Assembly: GCA_008828725.1 (NCBI GenBank)
Contig: MEHQ01000915.1
Coordinates: forward strand, 198,159-262,158
From: Saccharina japonica
Taxonomy: Eukaryota; Sar; Phaeophyceae; Laminariales; Laminariaceae
Direction of reading: 5' to 3'
Length of the DNA: 64,000 nucleotides
Shown here: one piece after another, positions 54,403 through 64,000 of the stretch
How the letters are laid out: each line of letters begins with the position of its first letter
Position numbering within the stretch: position 1 is the stretch's first letter
Program-made: the position numbers and the translations under genes
Notes under the pieces: generated by a model
Told to the model about the DNA's origin: nothing
Seen by the model: the letters and a program-made list of their open reading frames with translations, nothing else
Database searches by the model: none

Positions 54403-57259
54403 CTAGCCTTCTCCCTTTTGCACAGCGGGAAATGTATATATAGTTTTAGCGTAGCCGGGGCCAGCCAATTTGGCCTTTCTTAACCGTACTATTAATAGTG
54501 TCTTCGCGTGCCCTCTCGTAAGTCCAGGGTACCCACTACCAGGGCGTAAAACAGGCGTCCGGCTCGTGGTGCGGGCCCCCCCGCCGTTTGTTTTCACCAT
54601 TTATGCGCCAATATACTCAAAATGTGCGTCTAACCCGCTCGGTTTAGCTGTTTGAGGCCTGCTTCGTCCTCAGGCAGAGGAAACCAGCCCAAAATACAGC
54701 ACCGGCCCTCTCACGAGAAACCTGAAATCGGGCTCAGGCTGGCGTCCTTATTCTGGGCGCGCGCGAAAACACACTTTCTTATGTTGCGCTTTCTTATTTT
54801 GGTCCCCGAGAAGACGTTTTCCCTAGTGCTGCACAGTTAATGGTGCATTGGGCCCAGTTCAGCAACAGTGAGGGGTCACTTTACTAAAGCTTATGTACTG
54901 ACTAAGCTGAGAGCTTTCTTTTTTTTTTTTTCAATTTTTCAGGCTGACTTTCTTGTGAGACCCTTTCTTATGAGCGGGCCGGTACTGTAGAAAGACTAAA
55001 TCAATACAACAGAAGCCCCAAATGTTTTTCGCCTTCACGCCAAAAAAAAAAAAAGGGCTGCGGCGAAAAAGGGCCCGAACATTTTTGGTCGCCTATGGCG
55101 AAAAAAGGTGCGGCACAGAAAAAGCGTGATGCAGCAAGCCGCACCATGCCTTCGGAACGTGAACAAATCGGTTTTTGCTACAAAACGGTGCGCCAGCGCA
55201 ACATTTCACCACCTATTTTACGCCCTGCCCACTACTACTACTACTGCTGCTGTATCTACCTGCTGAGGTACTACCGTCCAACATTTGGCGTCGTCGAGTT
55301 GTCCAAAACAAATCAAAGCACACAAGGTGACTATTCATACAGGCAGTTTCAAAATACATACTACTGCTGTACCAAGGTAAGTATATACCCATATATCCTT
55401 CTGCGCAAGTTCTTAGGCGTAGATCGGGGGATTGTTTGATGAAACAACCCGTACGACGCACGACTGCTATTATACATGTCGCTTGGTCCAGTCGCCGGCC
55501 ATGGACGACGAAGACGACCAACCGGAGCCTGCAAACCCTATCTTGTCCCAAGAAAAATCATCGGGCCAACTGACATAGGTGATTCGTAGAGCCTGTTTCA
55601 TAGTGGCGATATTAAGGTACGTGTTTTTTTTTTTTTTTTAGCGGCGATATTAAGGTACGTGTTTTCTTGTTATTGATTAATACCATAAAAAGTTTCCGTG
55701 AGTATTTGTATGATACTAACGAGACCCTTGTGGGGATTCCAAAAATGGGAAAATACGTCGAAACGAAACGGCGAATACTAGGGCTGAGAGTAGCCTGCAC
55801 ACAGCAGTAGTATTCACCAGCTTTCATGTGGTAGGATATTCCTGGGAAGTTTCCGGGAAATTTACAGCCACAAATAGTGTTAGGGGGGGTAAATCGTGGT
55901 CTCAGCAGGTTCGGAATCTAATTAACTAAAAAGGCCGGTATGGGTCCGGTTTGGGGTCAGGGTTAGGGCGTTAGGGCTATAGGGGTTGGGGTGGGTCTAC
56001 GTCCGTACCTTGATCCCACTAGGAAATGCTTCCTAGCCCGCAAACAACGAACAGCCCGATCCCTGGAAATACCCTTTCGGTCGGTTCATGGTCCTCCCTG
56101 GCAATTTCTTTTTTTTATTATTAACGTCACGGGACAGCTCGCGGGGACTTTAATTACGCGGGCGAAGCCCGCGCAATACTCATGAAACTCCTGTTCTGGC
56201 AGGTTCTGGAGACAGCTTTTTTATGAGAATCCTCGGTAGACATCGATCGACAAACCCAACGACCCCGTCATGAGCTCTGAACGGATCACGCTGGTTAATG
56301 GCTCCGACCCACCCTAGTGTTACAGTGCTCATGCCTTGATCGGTGATACGTGGCGCGGGCCGGTCAGGCATCTGGTAAAAAATCATTCGACCGCTGGTGT
56401 GTAGAAAACAGACGACACCAAATCTTGATATCTCGCTGATCGCAAGAAATATACCGTTTTTCATGTTTGACATCGATCGACAAATCCAGCGACTGCGTCA
56501 TGGAATCTGAACGGATCGCACTGGTTAGAGGCTCCGACCCACCCTAGTGTTACAGTGCTCCCCTCTCGGTGGATGGTATGTGGCGGGCGCCGGCCAGGCG
56601 TCTGATAAAAATGTATTTGGCAGCCAATGTGTTGGAAACAGACGAAAAAACTCTCGATTCGTCTCCGATGGCCAAAAACAGCACTTTTTGAAGGTTTAGA
56701 CGAAGATCATATGACGTGGCAGGCAACCTCTCGCCTCCTAGACTACGGATCGCAATGATACCTTCGAGATCATTATGTATACTCACTGGCCTTGCCCGTT
56801 ACGAAGTGGGTTAATCGTGGGTTGAGTATTTGTGGAGATCGAAGGTCAATCGTCGCATGGCTGTCGCGTGAGTGATGCGGTGTTTTCGTGCGGTGGGCTT
56901 GTTCGTGTGCGGCGTGATTTCGCCATCTGGCTGGCGTGGCTCCCGTTAATACAGCGATTTGATTGGTAGATAGCTGCCGTGGCTCCCGTTAATAAAGCGA
57001 TTTGATTGGTAGATGGCTGGCGTTTTCTGTCCCGTGTAGTTATAGACTTGCCGTCCTCCCTGCGCAGCTACCACCTATCAACAGCAGCTATATATATACG
57101 GCTGTAGTTCTGGTAAACAAGCGTAAACGACAGCTGCCGACGTAAATTCAACTAACTGAAGGCTTCGGTTATTAGGGTGGGTCGCGAAAGTAAGACCAAG
57201 CCAACTATTAATACCCATTACATATCGTATTCATTTGCGTTTATTCTGTTTTGGTTTTT

Positions 57260-57395
57260 CTCTGTTTCAGTCTGTGTCCACAGAATGTCTATCTCTCTAT
57301 TATTAATAGTAGGATTAGGAATCAGGACAGATACTGGGTGTACTGATGTGGTTGAGTACAAAGAACGGGATTAATGTGAAGGAAACACACACAAC
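57260..57395. repeat. Dispersed repeat R3 (copy C)
   Basis: Same as 30680-30815. Confidence 0.8.
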
Positions 57396-58426
57396 ACACA
57401 CATACTTGTACGTGATCGTATTATGTCTACGAGTACGTGTGCATGTATTCGTACCTGGTTCGTATCAAGTACGTAATTTATTTGCAAGTGTGATTACTGC
57501 TGTACAGCAGTAACTCAAACCCAAGTCTAGCCCCCACCGCGCCATTGGTATGTGTATGTACTGGTTATACCAGTACTACGTACAACGACGCAGAAATCCG
57601 CATAACCACGGCACGCGAGTATTATGATATATCATCGAATACGTACCTGGTACCTGGGAAGCCAACTATTAATACTACTGTCTGCTGCACTGCTGCTGCT
57701 GCACGCTTCCTAGACAGCTCAATTCTAGTGAATAAAACAGTTATTAATACTGTGTAGTAGTTCGCCATACCTTGGGTCTCAAGTCTCAACCCACAACAAG
57801 AACGGCGAATCGGGCCACCAACCGCGACGTACGTACACAAGTAGACGGGCTTGTGAGCTTGTTCTGGTAAGGTGAGTACGTTCTCGCAGTGCGCGCCTTG
57901 CGACCCTCCTCGCTTTCTCCTTTTCCTCCTCATCCTCCCCCTCGTCCTCCTCCCCCCCCCCCCCCCCCTCGTCTATGCTCTCTGTCTGGGGTACCATACC
58001 GGCACACACTGCTGTCATACCGGCAGTACGTACGTACGTACATGGTACGTTGTTTAGGCGACTTCAATCACGCAACAAACTGCTGGTACCAGGCACCCAC
58101 GGGCTCCATATAGAGGGCAAACTCTACTGGCTGTGCGCTCGTACGCGTACGTAGTAAACTTCGGTGTTCAAGGTTTGAGAGCACCCACAGGCGGTGAGTC
58201 TTGCTCTCTCTCTCGCTCCTATGTATGTATGTCCTCCCTCTCTCTACTCGTACAGCTGTCAGCTCCCTCCCTCGCTGTGGGTGTCTCTCTCATTATCCCC
58301 CTTTCTTGTCAAGCTTTGCCCCTTGGCAGAGAGCCTACGGTGTCTCCAGCTCTATTGTATAGGCCTACGGACGCAAGAGCAAGGCAGGGCTGCACCGCTT
58401 GAGCTTTGACGGCACCATCGCCTCAC

Positions 58427-58555
58427 CTGGGAGCAGTAGCGGCTGGGAGGGAGGCCAAGCTTGATGCAGGTGGGGCACGCCATGGCTCCCGGCTTGCCAC
58501 ACCCGGGCGTCGAGCATTCTGCAGTGGGCTCCTGGTTCACCTCTAGAGAAGCCAT
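58427..58555 (-). CDS. METAP1: MetAP1 exon 1, duplicate in copy C
   Basis: Same 43-residue zinc-finger exon as 31847-31975, with start ATG at 58555 and donor GTGAGG at 58426. Together with exon 2 of this copy it would encode only the zinc finger. Copies B and C point toward each other across the tetranucleotide tract, so any transcripts would be convergent. Confidence 0.9.
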
Positions 58556-60198
58556 AATTTGTCGAACGTGGGAGAAACCGAGCACCAGAGCAACAGGCGG
58601 CAGCAGCTCGTCACACTGATGAGCTGCTCTCTCGCTCGGCATCGCCTCGTAGCTCTACCCCCGCATTCCCTTTTGGCACACGCCTTTACATGTGTGTGGA
58701 AACCCTGGAAAATATCCTCGCGCTTTTTCGTTCATTCTCCGAGAGAGCGGCACCGGAATCCAGCTCTCATTCTGTGTCTATGGTCGGCGGAGAGCTTTGC
58801 CTGAGACAGGACAGACGTCGCAGCACCAAACACGACATACCCTCAACATCGAGGACCCACACACGCTCCTCTCCGGACGAAGGTGAGCCGTTGTGGACGG
58901 CGACGTTCAGGGCGGGATCGCAAGTCGACATATTTTTTACGCGGACCAACCTGTTTTAGCCGTCTTCCACCTTCCACTTCAATAGGCCGCCCCGTATATG
59001 TTGCGTATAGACTAGAGCAGACATCTACACAGCAACGTGTGACACCCACCCAAGCACAGCCGAGCCCAGCCATATCCCCTTCACTGCCTCACCACTGGCT
59101 CGTGGCACCAGGGGTTAAAAAGCCCCGGCGTCCGCACCCCCGGCCCTTCCGGCAAACGCACGTGCTACGTCGGATGAAGTCACTCTCCGCCTGCTCGCGG
59201 CTGCTTGTGGAAAAAAATCGGAGATCTCCGCGGGTTGCATTTTTAGTTCAAACTTGGTTCAAATAAAAAAAAAATATCACGGCTGTGATACGATACGATC
59301 AAAATCCGCGGGTAGTTGAAATGCTTGTTCGTCGCAGCGCGTGCCTTGAAATCACTCAACCCCACGTTATTGGCCTGTGACTGCCTACTTGGCCTGGGAA
59401 CCGAGGCCGCAGCGCACGCTGCCCTAGGGTAACGTACTCACTACCTCTGGGTGTGATGGCTCTTTTGTGTTTTTTTGGCGATATACTCGTATTAATAGTA
59501 GCAAACTTCAAGTGAACCAACACAAACAAACGGTGAGCGGTTCAAGTAAAACCAGCGTGTGGTGATGTTCTGAAGCGGTTCAACAAATGTGAATGCTACA
59601 CTGAATTGCAGATATACGTATGATGCAAGTACGAGTTCGCACGTATGTTACCACAAGGTTCCCCTCGTGTACAAGTATCATACATACAATACGAGTTACT
59701 ACGAGTGCGTATACTAGCAGGTACCAAGTATGTTACAAGGTTCATGGTTGGACTCGAAATTCCGGAGGCGTCGAAAGCTGAAAAGAGACAACACAGCTGG
59801 CGTTCGTTCCTCGTACATATTTAAAAAAAAAAAACAGCTTTGACATGAGCTCGAGGATTTCGTCGAAGCTCATCTTTGCTATTAATAGCTGAGTGTAATA
59901 CTTCGATCGCGCGTACTTACGGATTTTATATGTCCTCATGTAGGGTGTACATCCCGTGTATATAGTATTACACTCAGCTACTGTAGCAAAGAGGAGCTTC
60001 GACTAAATCCTCGAGCTCTCACAGCTGTTGTTTTTTTTTATTTTTAAATATATGCACCAGCTACCACGTACTCGTACGTACGAGCTACCGAGCAAGAACG
60101 AAGAACATATATTTTTTAATATAAAAATAATCTTGAAAGCTACGCAAAGAACAAAAAGTAGCCAGTAGCCACCGGGGCAAGGAACCGGTAACCCGGCA

Positions 60199-63100
60199 AG
60201 CAACATCGACCAGCCCACACGAGTTTATAGTTAGTTCTACAAATACGCAGTACGTACCGAGCACGGGCGGAGTCGTACTCGTACAAGGAAGAGCTTCCTA
60301 GCAGTCCACAGGCTGGATTTCTTATTTGAAAATGGATGGCGCGTTCTGCACCCACTTCAGAATCACGGCTCCCTACAGGCAGTACGTCAGGCACTACCTC
60401 GTACGTGAGGACTATTAACAACTCGTCCGGTAACATATTGGATCAATGTACGGGCGTAGAACCCCTAACCCTAACCCCAAACCCGGCCACAATATTAGTG
60501 ACCTGGAAAATTCTCAGAAATATCCTGCCGGACGAAATGCTAATACTACTATATTAGCAGTACGTTTTTCGTCGTATTATGTTCCTGCAAATCTCAGCCT
60601 GCCTTTCTTACTGCTGTTCGTGTTCTTGCCGTCGACGCCAATGTGGGGCGGAGCCCGCCCTCGGGTAGGTTCTCTCTTGTGTGGGTTTGGTGTGGAGGAA
60701 ACACACAGAGAGAGGTGGGTTGGTGCCTTGGGTCTGCACGGAACCGAGTGACTGACCTTGTTGGGCGACAGACCTTGTTGGGTGGTACTACTGCTGCCTG
60801 TATCTATGATATGTATTAATAGGAGAAAGGGACCTGGTATCCAATTATTTTGTTCTATTTATACGAGGTACCTGGTACCGAAGTGTATATTTAATGTACA
60901 TACTTCGAAGTATGCGCGTATCTTCCCAGCAGAACCTTACCTGCTACCAGGTATATTTTTGTCGTACATACCAGTAGTACTCTTTACCAAAGCGTCTTTA
61001 CCAAAGCGTCAAGGGTAAATGGGGGGAAAAAATGGAAAAAATGAAAATTTAAAAAATTGCGCGAAAAAAGCATGGAAATTTTGGAAATGTATGGCTCCGA
61101 TAAGAACGACCCTGTTGTTCCTCTCTTGCGTACGTACTGGTTTCCGACCCGATCCCCCGCTTCGTGTGTGCGCTTGTGGTGTGTCACCTTACGTGTGTAC
61201 ATATATACGGTAAGAATTTTCTGAACCCGGCCCAAAGATAAAAGATACACCTCTGTATTATATCTTGTATGAAGGATAATGACACCGCTTTGTCCTTGAA
61301 TGCACCACTCTGTTCTTAAATGTGAGACCGTTTGGATTGGATACTAACCCTTTTAGAACTGGAAAACTTATCCCACACTAATTCCAAGTAGTTTGTCCCC
61401 AAAATCGTGGGACCTGTTCTTAAGGGGTTAATACACTGCTGTACAAAATGCATTTAGATTTTTGGGACAGACTGGAGGCTACCGTCCAATAGCCGCGAGC
61501 GGTGCGGTGCGGTTGGCGTCTTAGGACCGTCATTTCCAGAATTTCCATATTTTTTTGTGAAATAATTTCCATATTTGAAATTCTTCAGCGGGCAAAAATA
61601 CCCGAAGAACGTTGAATTCCACAAATTGTGGCAGAACGCCTCCAAAATTCTGGAACAAAAAAACTTTCCGATCATTACGGGCCTTAACCCATTCAGAACT
61701 CAAAAAAATATTTCACACTAATTCCAAGTAGTTTATCCCCAAATTTGTGGGACCAGTTCTTAAGGGGTTAATAGCAGTACTCCTCTCTTCCTGATTTCCG
61801 ATTCTCTCCCTCCACCACTGGCTGTGTGTGCTTGTGGCTTGTGATGTGCAGGTGGTGTGTTTGTTATATTTGCTTATTTACGGTAAGAATTGATATTTTG
61901 AGCCCGGCCCAAAGATACGCTGCTTGCTGTACGAGTGGTGTATGGTGTACGCTCTGTATACGAAGAGTGTCACCCAATAGCCGCGGGTGATACCGTTGGT
62001 GTCTTACTCCTCTCTCCCCGGTTTCCGTTCCGCTCTCCCGCTTGCGTGTGTGGTGTGTGGTGTGTGGTGTGTGATGTGTTATCTTGCGTGTGTACGGTGG
62101 TAATATTTTTGGATTTTGAGCCCGGCCCAAAGATACACTGGTTGCATGATGTACGTATATATGAAGGATATCGCCCAATACAGAACTACTAATAATATGT
62201 AGTACAAGCAGTACAGCAATACGCGACAACTATTAGTAATGGAGGTTAAGAATGTTCATGGTCGATTTTTCGACGAAAATAATAGTGTGGCCTATGGAAT
62301 TAGACTATTATTAATAGGACACTTGACACCGTTCTTTTTGAGAAGCAGGAAGGAGATGGCAGATGGTGTGACATGGTCCCCGTATCGGACTTGTAGCAGA
62401 GACGGGAACCTGTTATTATCATCGCCTTGAGAACGGTTTTACTCTTTCCCTCTCTTCTACTGTCTTCTTTCTTGCTTTTTTGCCTTGTTTCTCCTTTTGA
62501 AACCGCCCTATGCCGGTGTCTTCCTCTTCTTCGTGTTGCTCCAGCCGTGCAGCAGTTATGTGTTCCTCTCTTGGGCACGTGTGTTCTTATACAGCAGTAG
62601 TAGGGGCGCTTCTGTCTCCCTGCGGCATTTGTATTCTGTTTCGTTTCAGAAGTCGTTTTAGTTTTATTTTTATTTGTCTTTTTGTTTTTAGTTTTCGGTT
62701 CGACTCGTGTCGTTGTGTTCTCGTACCCGGTACGTTTGCATCTCACTTGCCTTACCCATTAATTTGCGGGGGGTTTTTTTAGGTTAAATTTTCTCTGTTT
62801 CACAGTCTGTGACCACAGAATTTGTATCTCTCTAGGATTAGGAATCAGGAAACACACTGGGTGTACTGATGTGGTTGGGTAGAAAGAACGGGTTTAATGT
62901 GAAGACAACACACACACCCTACCTTCCATAAGAATTGGACCCCGGGGTCCAAAATATCAAAAGATGATGTTTTTACCCCTGTAGTGCTTATTAGTACTGC
63001 ACTGCTGCTGTACAGAAACAAAAATCTGACTCTGATTGCAGTTCTGAAGGCGTGATGTGGCGTACTGGCAGTCGCGAGCGTTACACATGTACCGATGGTG

Positions 63101-63540
63101 TCCTATTCCTCTCTTCCTCGTTTCAGTCGCTCCCCCGCCTGCCCGCCTGCGCGCTAAAGTACGTATACGAAGTCAGTCTTATACCTGATGCTTATTCGTA
63201 TACCGTACGAGCTGGTTCAAGTTGAACGACCCACATATTGTCAGACACGAATCAATGCCGCTTGCAATAAGTACTCGAATGTCACACATTTGGTATCATA
63301 CTGACTGCCATGAACAGTGGAAGATTGTGGCATACCCAGTTTTCCAGTTGAGGTCCTAGGGCTGGCGCTAGCGGCGAAAATGTGTCCCGACCGGCCACGG
63401 GCCTTGAAATAGGCCACAGAAACAGTCAGGCGTTTCCGTCGTAAATGTCGTTTTTTACTAGTATTTTTTTTCTGAACGAGCCGGTTCCGGGTACTTCGAA
63501 GCATGCCTTCTGTAAAACAATCCACGCAAATATGAATATT
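60199..63540. repeat. Right palindrome arm, non-MetAP1 part
   Basis: Inverse of 37466-40826, including the TTAA MITEs (61344-61431, 61684-61771), telomere-like patch, TATCTTTGGGCCGGG repeats and R3 (62786-62937). No independent gene is seen. Small differences: a one-codon deletion near 62586, a few substitutions, and the R3 mosaic region. Confidence 0.92.
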
Positions 63541-64000
63541 CACACCCTGTACAATTACAACTAACAACTACAACTAATAGTTGTGCGCGGCCGCAACTAC
63601 TCAGTAGTTGTCCCTAAACAACTAGTTGCATAGGTTTTTCACCAAGCAGTTGTCTGCAGACAACTAGTTGCACAACATTTCCAAACAGTAGTTGTCTACA
63701 GACAACTAGTTGCACAACTTTTTCAAACAGTAGTTGTCTGCAGACAACTAGTTGCACAACTTTTTCAAACAGTAGTTGTCTACAGACAACTAGTTGCACA
63801 ACTTTTTCGAACAGTAGTTGTCTGCAGACAACTGGTTGCACAACTTTTTCATGGAGTAGTTGTCTGCCGACAACTAGTTGCACAACTATTTCAAACAGTA
63901 GTTGTCTACGGACAACTAGTTGCACAACTTTTTCAAAACGTAGTTGTCTACAGACAATTAGTTGCACAACTTTTTCAAAGAGTAGTTGTCTGCAGACAAC
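63541..64000. mobile_element. Inverted-repeat element with dyad minisatellite, cut by window end
   Basis: Begins CACACCCTGTACAATTACAAC, inverse of the right end of 36847-37465, and continues with 42-bp units to the last base of the window. Confidence 0.88.

Overview
This is a eukaryotic nuclear window. It has small spliceosomal exons (62-158 bp) separated by introns of about 0.8-6 kb, a non-LTR reverse transcriptase, many short inverted-repeat elements, long simple-sequence tracts and two N gaps. No organellar, rRNA or tRNA gene was recognised. The repeat-packed introns and alga/plant-like methionine aminopeptidase would suit a large-genome alga, perhaps a brown alga or other stramenopile. 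That is inference only, and no lineage-defining gene is visible.

Layout. 1-2.6 kb: reverse-transcriptase part of a non-LTR retrotransposon on the minus strand, open off the left edge and carrying two compensating frameshifts. 2.6-14.6 kb: no recognised gene; tandem arrays, fold-back elements and many copies of a dispersed repeat called R1 here (it ends in a run of C or G). 14.6 kb: one plausible plus-strand first exon of unknown function. 15.6-32.0 kb, minus strand: one methionine aminopeptidase type 1 gene (MetAP1), of which eight exons join in phase. They cover the N-terminal zinc finger, the linker and much of the catalytic domain. One internal block of about 65 residues, holding two metal-binding aspartates, and the C-terminal tail were not found.

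The most striking structure is duplication. The 5' half of the MetAP1 locus (exons 1-3 plus upstream sequence) occurs three times: copy A (23,970-33,618, part of the longer gene), copy B (40,827-50,559, inverted) and copy C (51,250-60,198, same orientation as A, exons 1-2 only). B and C with their shared flanks form a palindrome of about 27 kb (37,006-64,000) that continues past the window end and folds around CTGT/ACAG tetranucleotide tracts. One tract is about 695 bp and uninterrupted. The copies are nearly identical but carry copy-specific differences: a hybrid MITE and small deletions in C, a different tract flank in A, and a patchy repeat at 38.1 kb. The palindrome is either very recent or an assembly artefact, and these differences are what would decide it.

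The region between A and B (33.6-40.8 kb) holds minisatellites, a hAT-like MITE with an 8-bp target duplication, TTAA-flanked palindromic MITEs, and an inverted-repeat-bounded element filled with a 42-bp dyad-symmetric minisatellite. The only gene whose biochemical role can be stated is MetAP1, which removes initiator methionine from nascent proteins in the cytosol. No multi-gene pathway or operon-like system is visible.
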